A stretch of 58,103 nt of DNA from Acidobacteriota bacterium (GTDB taxonomy: Bacteria; Acidobacteriota; Terriglobia; Acidiferrales; UBA7541), in contig PMES01000042.1 of NCBI GenBank assembly GCA_003154775.1, positions 1 to 58,103 of the forward strand. The letters are read 5' to 3'. The notes below the pieces were generated by a model that saw nothing but the letters and a program-made list of their open reading frames with translations, ran no database searches and had not been told where the DNA came from. A program made the position numbers and the translations under genes. Shown here in pieces: positions 1 through 9,904 of this stretch. The first letter of the stretch is position 1, and every line of letters begins with the position of its first letter.

Positions 1-1
1 G

Positions 2-1657
<1,656 letters not shown>

Positions 1658-1670
1658 AGTCCGCATCAAA

Positions 1671-2744
1671 CTACCCTCGGTGCGCCGGCCTCGTTCCCCT
1701 GCATGTGGGAAACTTCGAGCACCCCCAAAATGCGCGCCCGAATCTAGAGATCTTTCGCATCGGAGAGCCACAGCGAGGGCAAGTCGGGGCGTCTTGTTCA
1801 CTTAGATGCACGACTCCCAGGTCCTTGAGAGTAATGTTCATCAGGACTTCGTGGCCGTTCTCGCAACGCCCTGACGCTGTCGCCTCGCTTAATGGCAATC
1901 GGATTCTAGCGCCGCAGTCATAACAGATCACCTCCGCGATCGATGAGTCCTGCGACTGTCCATAAGCTTGCGCCACAAGCCACGGTACGGCGGTTCGATC
2001 GTATATCTTGATGTTGTTCTTTTTGGCGTACTCAATTGCGGTTTGGGCAAACGAGCCGGTTGTCACATAAAACCCTTGCTCTGCTTTCGAATCAACCATC
2101 GCGGAGTGCAATATTTGAATATCTCTCCGTCCGACCGTTGAGTGATCGCCGAACCGCTTGCACTCGATTAGAAACTTCTTGCCGTCTTTCAACGCAATCG
2201 CGTCTTTTCCTCCGTCGCTAGAAAACGGAGTTTGCTCTACGGCGTACCCCAAACGCCTGAATAACTCCGCAATGGAATCTTCAAACTGTCGAGGTGTCAT
2301 CGCGAAATAAGAATCCGCTTGCGTGATCCATGCCGCTGAAAGCCTCCTTATCTCGCGTGCCCTCAAGGCCATTGCACTCTCTCGAATTGCCTCTTTTCGT
2401 TCTAGTTGCTCGGATCTAGCTTGCATCTCAAGCTGCGACACTCTAGCGATAAGAGCACAATCCTCGCATGATCCTCGCACTCCACCTTTAATCCCGTGCG
2501 GGCAAGGGCGACTGAGCGACGCCCTCTTTCTCAACGACTCCGTGCCTAAGAAGATTCCGCCCCAGAGCAAGCCTATACTGGCAAGCACAGCAATTGTCTT
2601 CGCTATGCCGAGAATCGCAAAAAGAATTAGCCCTGCATAAAAGAAAAATGGGAAAAGTACCGACGAAATTGCCTGGACTCGCCTGAGCAGATGCTCGAAA
2701 TTGGTCTCAATCGAACTCGTTCTTGGGGTGCTCTGAAACGACAT
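1671..2744 (-). CDS. Membrane-anchored Mrr-type restriction endonuclease with zinc-finger domains
   Basis: Predicted DNA-cleaving enzyme of 357 residues. A hydrophobic stretch at about 28-68 gives one or two membrane segments. A small Cys/His cluster follows (C81, H83, C93, C96), then a helical, charged linker to about 140. The Mrr_cat nuclease fold is at about 150-260, with the PD-(D/E)xK residues D181 and E194-C-K196 visible. The C-terminus has a Cys/His knuckle (C274, C277, C294, H298) and a topoisomerase-type zinc ribbon (C322, C325, C342, C348). No methyltransferase or specificity subunit is nearby, so a classical restriction-modification role is not supported. Two 60-base lines I counted inside it are about 48 percent GC, against about 72 percent for a line of neighbouring xseA, which hints at transfer. 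It is last in a minus-strand run behind xseA (26-base gap). Confidence 0.82.
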   Translation of the reverse strand: MSFQSTPRTSSIETNFEHLLRRVQAISSVLFPFFFYAGLILFAILGIAKTIAVLASIGLLWGGIFLGTESLRKRASLSRPCPHGIKGGVRGSCEDCALIARVSQLEMQARSEQLERKEAIRESAMALRAREIRRLSAAWITQADSYFAMTPRQFEDSIAELFRRLGYAVEQTPFSSDGGKDAIALKDGKKFLIECKRFGDHSTVGRRDIQILHSAMVDSKAEQGFYVTTGSFAQTAIEYAKKNNIKIYDRTAVPWLVAQAYGQSQDSSIAEVICYDCGARIRLPLSEATASGRCENGHEVLMNITLKDLGVVHLSEQDAPTCPRCGSPMRKISRFGRAFWGCSKFPTCRGTRPAHRG

Positions 2745-2770
2745 TCGCAGGTAGGCTTCCGTCTGTTATT

Positions 2771-4126
2771 CTACCCCTTCTTTCGAACTTCCGTGGTCAG
2801 TCGGCCGCGGTGGAGTTGGACTGTGACCATCTCGCCGATCTGTACTCGCGCGCTGTCGGTCAGAACGTTTCCTCCGCTATCTGTTGCGATGGCGTAGCCG
2901 CGTTCCAGAACTTTCAGCGGGCCGCGCTCCTGCAATTGCAACGCCAGCCGCTCCCAGCGCTCGCGTTTTCTGCGCTGCAGGCGTTCCGCCCGCACGCCCA
3001 ATTCCTGGCTGCGCCTCTGCAGCCGCAGACGCAATACTCCCACCTTCGCCCGAAAATCGAACGAAGCCACGCGAAGATGCGCCTTCGTGAAGCGCTTCCG
3101 TGAAAACTCCAGCCGAGCGCGCAGGCCAAGCGCCAGCCGCGAAGTCAATTCATCGGCCCGCTGCCGCCGCTGCCGCAGCAAATCCAGCGGCCGCCGGAAG
3201 CCGCGCCTCCCTGCCAATTCGTGCACGCGCCGCGAAAGCTCCAGTATCCGGTAGCGGAGCAGGCTTTCCAGCGTTTCGCGCAAATCGGCGACATGCTTGT
3301 CGAATTCGCGCCGCGTCTGCACCACCAACTCCGCAGCCGCCGATGGCGTGGACGCCCGCACGTCCGCCACAAAATCCGCAATCGTGAAATCGGTTTCATG
3401 CCCGATGCCGGAAATAATCGGGATGCTCGAAGCGGCAATCGCCCGCGCCACTGGCTCTTCGTTGAACGCCCAGAGGTCTTCCATCGAGCCGCCGCCCCGC
3501 ACCAGCAGGATCACGTCAGCCGCGCGTTTTTTGTGGAAGTACCGCAGCGCTTCGACGATCTCTTCCGCGGCTCCTTCGCCCTGCACACGCACCGGATACA
3601 CCGTCAAATGCACATTCGGAAAGCGCCGCGTCAGGATGCGCACCACATCGCGCACGGCCGCGCCTTTCGGCGAAGTGATTACGCCAATGCGGTTCGGGAG
3701 CAGCGGCAAAGGCTTTTTGCGCTCCGCGGCGAACAGCCCTTCTTCTTCCAGCCGTTTCTTCAACTGCTCGAATGCCAGTTGCAGGGCCCCGCGCCCCACC
3801 GGCTCCAGCGTTTCCACGTAAATCTGATACTCGCCCCGCGCTTCGTACACGCTGAGCGAGCCCCGCAGCGTAACCTGAATCCCGTCCTCCGGCCGGAATT
3901 TCATCCCGCGCCTTTGCTGCTTGAACAACACGCAACGGATCTGCGCGCGCTCGTCCTTCAGAGTGAAATAACAATGGCCCGATTGCGCCTCGCGGCAGTT
4001 GGAAATTTCTCCCTGCACCAGGATGTCCGTGAAGTTTTTTGCCAGCAGGTCGCGGATGCGCGCGGTCAGGTCGCTAACCGTGAACACGCGCCGCTCCGGT
4101 TGCAGATTAAGTTGCAGTTGATCCAT
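2771..4126 (-). CDS. xseA: Exodeoxyribonuclease VII large subunit
   Basis: Large subunit of exonuclease VII, which degrades single-stranded DNA to oligonucleotides in repair. The protein has an N-terminal OB-fold (FTVSDLTARIRDLLAKNF through QGEISN and HCYFTLKD), the catalytic domain with PNRIGVITSPKGAAVRD, LLVRGGGSMEDLWAFNEE and SGIGHETDFTIADFVAD, and a long Arg-rich coiled-coil C-terminal region. I chose the ATG at 4126 (MDQLQLNLQPE), because the 17 residues in frame upstream look non-coding and MDQL fits family N-termini; this gives 451 residues. No xseB-like small subunit gene is visible in the window. Neighbours are bacterioferritin upstream (59-base gap) and the nuclease downstream. Confidence 0.96.
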   Translation of the reverse strand: MDQLQLNLQPERRVFTVSDLTARIRDLLAKNFTDILVQGEISNCREAQSGHCYFTLKDERAQIRCVLFKQQRRGMKFRPEDGIQVTLRGSLSVYEARGEYQIYVETLEPVGRGALQLAFEQLKKRLEEEGLFAAERKKPLPLLPNRIGVITSPKGAAVRDVVRILTRRFPNVHLTVYPVRVQGEGAAEEIVEALRYFHKKRAADVILLVRGGGSMEDLWAFNEEPVARAIAASSIPIISGIGHETDFTIADFVADVRASTPSAAAELVVQTRREFDKHVADLRETLESLLRYRILELSRRVHELAGRRGFRRPLDLLRQRRQRADELTSRLALGLRARLEFSRKRFTKAHLRVASFDFRAKVGVLRLRLQRRSQELGVRAERLQRRKRERWERLALQLQERGPLKVLERGYAIATDSGGNVLTDSARVQIGEMVTVQLHRGRLTTEVRKKG

Positions 4127-4185
4127 AGGTCTGCGGAAACAGTCCAGCGATCCGCGGCGAGAACAGAATGGCTCCAATCGCCGAA

Positions 4186-4668
4186 TTATTCCTCTTCTTC
4201 GTTCTCGCCCATCTGCATGGTGAGGTAGCGCTCGTAGCCCAGCTCCTTGATCAGGTGCATCTGCGCCTCGAGCCAGTCCACATGTCCCTCTTCGTCCTTC
4301 AACAGTTGCACGAAAAGATCGCGAGAACCGTTGTCCTTCTCCGCCACGGCAATCTGAATCGCCGCGTTGTAATCCTTCACCGCGCCAAGCTCAAGGACCA
4401 GGTCGCTCTGCAGCATCTCCTGGACATTTTCCCCAACGGTCAGCTCCAGTGGCTTCATCGTTGGCGATCCATCCAGAAAAAGAATGCGTTCCATGAGCGC
4501 CTCGGCGTGTTTCATTTCGCCGATCGACTGCATCTTGATGAACGCCGACAGCTTCTCGTAACCCCAATTCTCGAACATTTCGGCATGGAGAAAATACTGG
4601 TTGATCGCTGTGAGTTCTTCGCACAGCGCCTTGTTCAGTTGTTCGATAACTTTTACTGAGCCTTTCAT
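4186..4668 (-). CDS. bfr: Bacterioferritin
   Basis: Heme-containing ferritin that forms a 24-subunit cage, oxidises Fe(II) and stores iron. The 160-residue product aligns along its length with E. coli Bfr. Ferroxidase ligands E18, E51, H54, E94, E127 and H130 are all present, as is the heme-ligating M52 in IGEMKHAE, so it should bind heme and be active. E47 of the E. coli protein is Q here, a minor difference. I took the ATG at 4668 because a strong GGGAGG lies just upstream; an in-frame ATG eight codons earlier lacks that support. It is in the minus-strand run between the DUF2905 gene and xseA. No bacterioferritin-associated ferredoxin is visible nearby. Confidence 0.96.
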   Translation of the reverse strand: MKGSVKVIEQLNKALCEELTAINQYFLHAEMFENWGYEKLSAFIKMQSIGEMKHAEALMERILFLDGSPTMKPLELTVGENVQEMLQSDLVLELGAVKDYNAAIQIAVAEKDNGSRDLFVQLLKDEEGHVDWLEAQMHLIKELGYERYLTMQMGENEEEE

Positions 4669-4728
4669 CGTGGACCTCCCTTTGTGGTCCAAGTCTAGCG
4701 CAGGAAGCGGGATCGCGCCTAGTTCGCT

Positions 4729-4962
4729 TCAGCGGCGCAGGCGCGAGAGCAGCCAGAAGAGCAGCGACAACCCAACACTCAGCACAATGCTGCTCATGAT
4801 TGGAAAATAGAACGTGGTGTGCTCGCCCTTATGCACAATGTCGCCGGGCAGGCGTCCCAGGCGAAAGGGCAACCTGCCGCCATAAAAGAAAACCGCGCCC
4901 ACGACGAGCAGCAGCGCTCCCAGAATGAGCAGCGTGCGCCCAAGTTCGCGAGTGGGATCCAT
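4729..4962 (-). CDS. DUF2905 family small membrane protein
   Basis: A 77-residue protein of unknown function. It has two hydrophobic segments (about 9-28 and 53-73) separated by a short Gly/Arg-rich loop with the family-typical sequence GRLPFRLGRLPGDI. This arrangement fits the DUF2905 family, which is common as a small inner-membrane protein. It starts 3 bases after the stop of the aldo/keto reductase gene, so the two are very likely co-transcribed and translationally linked. Bacterioferritin follows 60 bases further on. No function can be read from the sequence. Confidence 0.85.
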   Translation of the reverse strand: MDPTRELGRTLLILGALLLVVGAVFFYGGRLPFRLGRLPGDIVHKGEHTTFYFPIMSSIVLSVGLSLLFWLLSRLRR

Positions 4963-4965
4963 GCC

Positions 4966-5847
4966 TCACGCCACGGCGGCGATGCGGCGAACAACGTCAT
5001 TCTGTTCTGCGGTCGACTCCGCGCCCACGGTAAAAGCATCCAGCGCGCCAAGGCCGAGCGCGTATTTGAAGGCTTCGTCCTGCTTGTTGCGCAAACTCCC
5101 CTGCCCCAGGATCTTCATGCCGATAATGCCCTTGCCCGCCGCGCGCATTTCGCGCAGCACGCTCACCACCGTATCGGGATCGGCGTCCATGTAGGCGCCA
5201 ATGGGATTGATGCGCGCCAGGTCCACTTCCACCCACGGCGATTTGGCCGCATCGCGCAATGCCTCAATCGTGTGGCAGGAGCAGCCGTGCGCGCGGATGA
5301 TTCCCTTTTGTTTTGCTTCGGAGAGCACATCCATCACCGGACGGTAGCGCGTGGTCCAATCAGCCTCCGTGACGCAATGCATCAGCACGATGTCCAGGTA
5401 GTCCGTGCCAAGTTCGCGCCGGAAACGGTCGAGGTCTGCCTTCACTCCATCGGCATCGCGCGAAAAGGTCTTCGTCAGGACCGTCACTTTGCTGCGGTCA
5501 ACGTGCTTCAGCGCTTCGGCAACGTGCGGATGGCTGCCGTAAGAATCCGCCGCGTCAAAAAAACGCAACCCCTGATCGTAGCCGTTGAGGAGCACAGCCG
5601 CGAGGCCCTGCACGCCAAGCGCGGTCTGGTGCGAGTGGTGCCCAGAGCCGACCGTGCCCGTGCCCATCGCCAGCCGTGATGTTTGAATCCCCGTCCGGCC
5701 GAGCGTCACCGTGTCGGCTGCGCGGAACTTGCTGGCGATCGGAGGCAATGCCAGCAGCCTCAGCGCAAGCGGGTGCAAGCTGAAAACAGCGCCGGATGCT
5801 GCTCTGGCGCTGCGGCTAAGAAATTCGCGGCGATGCATTAGGGACAT
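4966..5847 (-). CDS. Aldo/keto reductase with Tat signal peptide
   Basis: A 293-residue oxidoreductase with the aldo/keto reductase (beta/alpha)8 fold. The catalytic tetrad is visible: Asp and Tyr in RFFDAADSYGSHP, Lys in VTVLTKTF, and His in IVLMHCVTEAD. The N-terminus carries the twin-arginine motif RREFLS followed by a hydrophobic stretch, so it is probably exported folded by the Tat system, which is unusual for the NAD(P)H-dependent members but common among 'twin-arginine' homologues. The start at 5847 has a GGGAGG a few bases upstream. The substrate is unknown. It is the first gene of the minus-strand run toward DUF2905 and bacterioferritin. Confidence 0.88.
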   Translation of the reverse strand: MSLMHRREFLSRSARAASGAVFSLHPLALRLLALPPIASKFRAADTVTLGRTGIQTSRLAMGTGTVGSGHHSHQTALGVQGLAAVLLNGYDQGLRFFDAADSYGSHPHVAEALKHVDRSKVTVLTKTFSRDADGVKADLDRFRRELGTDYLDIVLMHCVTEADWTTRYRPVMDVLSEAKQKGIIRAHGCSCHTIEALRDAAKSPWVEVDLARINPIGAYMDADPDTVVSVLREMRAAGKGIIGMKILGQGSLRNKQDEAFKYALGLGALDAFTVGAESTAEQNDVVRRIAAVA

Positions 5848-6189
5848 ACGAACCTCCCAGGAAGAATGATTCGGGGCAGGCCCGCCTATTATGCAGGTAA
5901 GACAATGCGAAGGGAAGAGGCATGCCGGACGGAACGCTCCGCAACTCCCGCGCTAATTTGATCCAATCATTGTGGCCGCGGTGCTGGCTCATTCCTCACC
6001 GAGCACTGTTCCCACCTGTGCGACGCCCAATATCAACCAAGTTTTCAGGACAGAGGACCGGTTTACAGGGAAGCCGCCAGGAGAAAGCCGGTACAGCAAA
6101 ACGGTATGAATGGTATCGTATAAATTGGGTAGGATTGGGGAATTCAGCTCGCAGGGTTCACTGAGAAACCGAACTAGGATGGATGCGGC
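5848..6189. other. Divergent intergenic region between aldo/keto reductase and hddA
   Basis: This 342-base stretch separates the minus-strand aldo/keto reductase run from the plus-strand heptose operon, so promoters for both should lie here. I see no convincing gene. A TATAAA at 6119-6124 is a possible -10 element for the heptose operon, but no good -35 sits at the right distance. An AGGATGG at about 6176-6182 probably serves as the ribosome binding site of hddA. Confidence 0.4.
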
Positions 6190-7173
6190 ATGATCATGGT
6201 GCGCAGCCCGCTCCGCATTTCGCTCGGCGGAGGCGGCACGGACTTGCCTTCCTATTATACGAACCACACGGGATTCGTGTTGTCTGCGGCGATCAAGCGC
6301 TACGTTTACATCACAATCAGCGAAGCCTTTTGGCCGCTGATCCGGCTGAAATACTCGAAGATGGAGGAAGTCGAGAAGGTTGACGATATCCAGCACCCCA
6401 TCGTCCGCGAGGCCATGAAACTCACGGGGGTGACGGGACCGTACCTCGACATCGTGAGCCTCTCGGACATACCGGCGGGGACCGGGCTGGGCTCTTCGGG
6501 GAGCTTTACGACGGCGCTGTTGCAGGCGCTGCATGCGCTGAGCCGGCGATTCGTTTCTCCGCAGGAGCTGGCGGAGCAGGCTTGCCATATCGAGATTGAC
6601 GTGTTGAAGGAACCCGTGGGGAAACAGGACCAGTACATTGCCGCATACGGCGGCATCACCTGTTTCGAGTTTCAGCGGGACGGCCACGTGAACGTGGAAG
6701 CCCTGAGCATTCCTCCAGAGGCCCTGGCCAATCTGGAGGACAATCTCCTGCTGTTCTTCACGGGGACTTCGCGGTCCGCTTCGGAGATTTTGCGGCACCA
6801 GGATCAGAGCAGCAAAGAAAATTCCGCCGAGATGCTCGCGAATTTGCATTTCACGAAGAAGCTCGGATTCGAGAGCCGCGACGCCCTGGTTTCCGGCGAC
6901 TTGCATAAGTTCGCGGACCTGATGGCCGTCCACTGGGAGCACAAGAAGCGGCGTTCTTCGGGAATGAGCAGCGGGCGCATTGATGAACTCTATGACTTGG
7001 CGTGCGCGAACGGAGCGCTGGGCGGGAAATTGGTGGGCGCCGGCGGCGGGGGCTTCCTGATGTTTTATACGGAAGAGAAGACCAGGCTGCGCCGGGCGAT
7101 GAGGGGCGCAGGGCTGCGCGAAGTGCGATTGCAGTTTGATTTTGCCGGCACCACCATCATGGCGCATTCCTAG
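6190..7173 (+). CDS. hddA: D-glycero-alpha-D-manno-heptose 7-phosphate kinase (GHMP kinase)
   Basis: Predicted to phosphorylate D-glycero-D-manno-heptose 7-phosphate at C1, giving the alpha 1,7-bisphosphate for GDP-heptose synthesis. The 327-residue protein begins with RSPLRISLGGGGTDLPSYY, typical of HddA-like GHMP kinases. It has the ATP-binding motif IPAGTGLGSSGSF at about residues 94-106 and the C-terminal GHMP motif GAGGGGFLMFY. The family also contains fucose kinase-type enzymes, but the neighbours (an HddC-like nucleotidyltransferase and a SIS-HAD fusion) favour a heptose substrate. It is the first gene of the operon; hddC follows after 9 bases. Confidence 0.87.
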   Translation: MIMVRSPLRISLGGGGTDLPSYYTNHTGFVLSAAIKRYVYITISEAFWPLIRLKYSKMEEVEKVDDIQHPIVREAMKLTGVTGPYLDIVSLSDIPAGTGLGSSGSFTTALLQALHALSRRFVSPQELAEQACHIEIDVLKEPVGKQDQYIAAYGGITCFEFQRDGHVNVEALSIPPEALANLEDNLLLFFTGTSRSASEILRHQDQSSKENSAEMLANLHFTKKLGFESRDALVSGDLHKFADLMAVHWEHKKRRSSGMSSGRIDELYDLACANGALGGKLVGAGGGGFLMFYTEEKTRLRRAMRGAGLREVRLQFDFAGTTIMAHS

Positions 7174-7182
7174 GGAGGATGG

Positions 7183-7905
7183 TTGTTACCAGTCGCCATA
7201 CTTGCCGGGGGCCTTGCGACGCGCCTGGGACCCGTCACGGAAAAGGTGCCCAAGTCGCTGCTGGAATTGAATGGGGAGCCGTTCATCTTCCACCAATTGC
7301 GGCTCTTGAAGGCGCATGGCGTTCAGCGCGTTGTGCTGTGCGTAGGGCATCTGGGAGAGATGATTCGGCAGGTTGTCCGCGAAGGGCAGGACTTCGGCGT
7401 GGAAGTTGACTACTCCTTCGACGGTACGGCACTATTGGGGACTGCGGGTGCGGTCAAGAATGCCCTCCCTAAACTTGGGAATTCCTTCCTTGTGCTGTAT
7501 GGCGACTCGTACTTGGTTTGTGATTATGCCGCCGTGGCCCGGGAATTTCAGCGGGCGGGGAAACTGGGCCTGATGACGGTGTTCAAGAACGCGGGGCAGT
7601 GGGACACCAGCAACGTGGAGTATCAGGCCGGCCGGATTCTGGCCTACAGCAAGAAAAACCGGACTCCGCGCATGCAGTACATTGACTACGGTCTGGGCGC
7701 TTTTTCCGCGCAAGCTTTTGCGAGAGTGCCCACGGGGCAGGCCTCCGACTTGGCGGAACTCTACGCCCGGATTCTGGAAGAAGGGCAACTGGGAGGAATG
7801 GAAATTCAACAACGATTTTATGAGATTGGCTCGCCCGCTGGACTCGAAGAGACAGCGCGCTTCCTGGCCACGCAGCAGGCGGCACAAGGGGTCGTGCGGA
7901 AATGA
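7183..7905 (+). CDS. hddC: D-glycero-alpha-D-manno-heptose 1-phosphate guanylyltransferase-like nucleotidyltransferase
   Basis: Sugar-1-phosphate nucleotidyltransferase of 240 residues, predicted to join heptose 1-phosphate to GMP, making GDP-heptose. The nucleotide-binding signature is at the N-terminus: AILAGGLATRLGPVTEKVPK, with the Gly-rich loop, the TRL and the PKSLLELNGEPFI lysine. A metal-binding Asp is seen in LVLYGDSYLV. The start is a TTG at 7183 placed 4 bases after GGGAGG; the ATG at 7179 is in another frame. The nucleotide (GTP) is inferred from the adjacent hddA; HddC-like and RmlA-like enzymes are hard to separate by eye. The last four bases overlap the next gene as ATGA. Confidence 0.82.
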   Translation: MLPVAILAGGLATRLGPVTEKVPKSLLELNGEPFIFHQLRLLKAHGVQRVVLCVGHLGEMIRQVVREGQDFGVEVDYSFDGTALLGTAGAVKNALPKLGNSFLVLYGDSYLVCDYAAVAREFQRAGKLGLMTVFKNAGQWDTSNVEYQAGRILAYSKKNRTPRMQYIDYGLGAFSAQAFARVPTGQASDLAELYARILEEGQLGGMEIQQRFYEIGSPAGLEETARFLATQQAAQGVVRK

Positions 7906-9068
7906 TCCACGAACCCACATTCGCGGAGAAGTTCCTGGCGGAAGCGGCGCAAATCCTCGCCGGCCTGGACGTATCCCGCATCGAAAAGGCGGCGCAGCTC
8001 CTGGCGAACGTGCGAGCCAATGAAGGGCGGGTGTTTATTCTCGGCGTCGGGGGGAGCGCGGCAAATGCCTCGCATGCGGTGAACGATTTTCGGAAGATTG
8101 CCGGAATCGAAGCGTATGCGCCAACCGACAACGTCTCCGAATTGACGGCGCGAACCAACGACGAGGGATGGGCGACCGTCTTTGAGGGCTGGCTGAAGAC
8201 GAGCAAATTGCAAGCGCGCGATGCGGTGCTGGTGTTTTCCGTGGGCGGCGGAGACCTGGAGCGCAACGTTAGCCCGAACCTGGTGGCTGCATTGCAACTT
8301 GCAAAATCCACGGGAGCGAGAATTCTCGGCATCGTCGGGCGAGACGGTGGGTACACGGCGAAGGTTGCCGACGTCTGCATCGTGATTCCGACGGTCAACC
8401 CGGCGCATGTGACGCCGCACACCGAAGCATTTCAGGCGGTGGTCTGGCATTTGCTGGTGACGCATCCCGCGGTGAAGATCGCCCAGACAAAATGGGAAGC
8501 AACCGCAAACGCGGGAAGGCTTTCGCGCGCCGTGTTTCTGGACCGGGACGGCGTGCTGAACCGCGCGGTGATACGTGACGGGAAGCCTTATCCGCCGGCA
8601 AGTGTCGCTGAGTTGGATATTGCCGCGGGAGCGGAGAACGCCCTCCGGGAATTGAAGGCGCAAGGATTCAAGCTGCTGGTGGTAACGAATCAGCCGGATC
8701 TCGCCAAGGGTCTGGCGACGCAAGAAGATGTGGACGCGATCAACCAGAAACTGGCCGCAGCGCTGCCTGTGGATGAGTTTTTTGTGTGCCCGCATGTGGA
8801 TGGCGACAATTGCGATTGCCGCAAGCCCAAAGCGGGGCTGCTCCTGGAGGGGGCCCGGAAGCACCATATCGATCTCTCCGCGAGTTTCATGATCGGAGAC
8901 CGCTGGCGCGATGTGGAAGCGGGACAGAACGCTGGGTGTCGCACGGTTTTGATCGATCAGGGATACCAGGAGAAGCACCCAGCACGCCCGCCGGACGCGA
9001 TTGTGCATTCGCTTCGGGAAGCGGCCGACTGGATTCTGCATGCACATTCCATTGGTGCGGCGCGATGA
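7902..9068 (+). CDS. SIS-domain/HAD phosphatase fusion (GmhA-like and GmhB-like)
   Basis: A 388-residue two-domain protein. Residues 1-200 form a SIS sugar-phosphate domain with the loop GVGGSAANASH; residues 208-388 form a GmhB-type HAD-IIIA phosphatase. The phosphatase has the nucleophile and acid-base pair D214 and D216 (FLDRDGVLN), and the GmhB zinc ligands C296, H298, C304 and C306 (CPH...CDCRKPK). It should therefore remove the C7 phosphate of heptose 1,7-bisphosphate. The SIS half would be the sedoheptulose 7-phosphate isomerase by context, but the residues expected at E. coli GmhA E65 and H180 appear as Asp and Phe or Gln. Its activity is thus uncertain. Both ends overlap their neighbours by ATGA. 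Confidence 0.85.
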   Translation: MIHEPTFAEKFLAEAAQILAGLDVSRIEKAAQLLANVRANEGRVFILGVGGSAANASHAVNDFRKIAGIEAYAPTDNVSELTARTNDEGWATVFEGWLKTSKLQARDAVLVFSVGGGDLERNVSPNLVAALQLAKSTGARILGIVGRDGGYTAKVADVCIVIPTVNPAHVTPHTEAFQAVVWHLLVTHPAVKIAQTKWEATANAGRLSRAVFLDRDGVLNRAVIRDGKPYPPASVAELDIAAGAENALRELKAQGFKLLVVTNQPDLAKGLATQEDVDAINQKLAAALPVDEFFVCPHVDGDNCDCRKPKAGLLLEGARKHHIDLSASFMIGDRWRDVEAGQNAGCRTVLIDQGYQEKHPARPPDAIVHSLREAADWILHAHSIGAAR

Positions 9069-9850
9069 AGTCACTTTCCCAGCTTGCGGTGAAGATCTAT
9101 GGGGATGGCGCCGACCTTGCCGGAATCCGCGAACTGAGCCGGCAGCCCTTCATCAAAGGATTTACGACGAATCCGACACTGATGAGGAAGGCTGGCGTGC
9201 CGGACTATGAACAGTTCGCGGCGCAGGTGCTCAAGCTTATTCCAGACCGGCCGGTTTCCTTCGAAGTGCTCGCCGACGACGCAGAGACAATGGAATCGCA
9301 GGCGCGATACATCGCGGCGTGGAGCGCCAACGTGTACGTAAAGATTCCGGTGACAAACACGCGCCGAGAGCCAATGTACCCGCTGATCCATCGCTTGAGC
9401 CAGGACGGAATTCAGATCAACGTGACCGCACTGCTGACGCTTGAACAGTTGCGGAAAGTCGCGAAAGCGTTGCGCGGCGGCGCACCTTCCAACGTATCCA
9501 TCTTTGCGGGAAGAATCGCGGATACGGGTCGCGATCCGATACCCGTCATGGCTGAAGCCGTGGCTATTCTGCGGGAGAATCCGCAATCCGAATTGATCTG
9601 GGCAAGTCCGCGCGAACTCCTGAACATCTATCATGCCGAGCAGTGCGGGTGCCACATCATCACCGTCACGAACGACGTCCTGCGGAAATTGCACCTGATC
9701 GGGAAAGATTTGAGTGACTATTCGCTGGAAACTGTGAAGATGTTTTATGACGACGGAGTTAAGTCGGGATACGTGCTGGAGCCGGCCAAGCTGGTGGCGG
9801 GGACGACAGGTCGTGCAAGCGTTGCTGCAAAAAAGCGCGTTGCTTCCTGA
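9065..9850 (+). CDS. Small transaldolase / fructose-6-phosphate aldolase-like protein
   Basis: Class I aldolase of the short transaldolase (TalC/FSA) family, 261 residues. The Schiff-base lysine is K93 in NVYVKIPVT, the substrate loop is FIKGFTTNPTLMRKAG, and a barrel strand NVTALLTLEQ and SIFAGRIADTG follow as in the family. The ATG at 9065 overlaps the stop of the SIS-HAD gene as ATGA, which fixes the start. A transaldolase makes sedoheptulose 7-phosphate, the starting sugar for heptose activation, so its place inside this operon suggests that it feeds the pathway. That role is inference; cleavage of another sugar phosphate cannot be excluded. Confidence 0.85.
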   Translation: MKSLSQLAVKIYGDGADLAGIRELSRQPFIKGFTTNPTLMRKAGVPDYEQFAAQVLKLIPDRPVSFEVLADDAETMESQARYIAAWSANVYVKIPVTNTRREPMYPLIHRLSQDGIQINVTALLTLEQLRKVAKALRGGAPSNVSIFAGRIADTGRDPIPVMAEAVAILRENPQSELIWASPRELLNIYHAEQCGCHIITVTNDVLRKLHLIGKDLSDYSLETVKMFYDDGVKSGYVLEPAKLVAGTTGRASVAAKKRVAS

Positions 9851-9904
9851 AGCCATGCGCGCCTCGAGTCCCAACGGGCCCCGGAACATCGCGGGGCGCA
9901 CCCC

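Noticed and set aside
1671-2744. Type IV restriction system or full defence island
   Set aside because: Only one nuclease-type gene is present, with no other defence genes; the neighbours are housekeeping genes. The nuclease is reported without a system claim.
3221-4228. 335-residue plus-strand frame opposite xseA
   Set aside because: It is antisense to a firmly identified gene, with His/Arg-rich low-complexity sequence typical of shadow frames in GC-rich DNA.
8786-9064. N-terminal extension of the transaldolase gene
   Set aside because: It lies inside the HAD domain coding sequence of the fusion gene; the family N-terminus starts at 9065.
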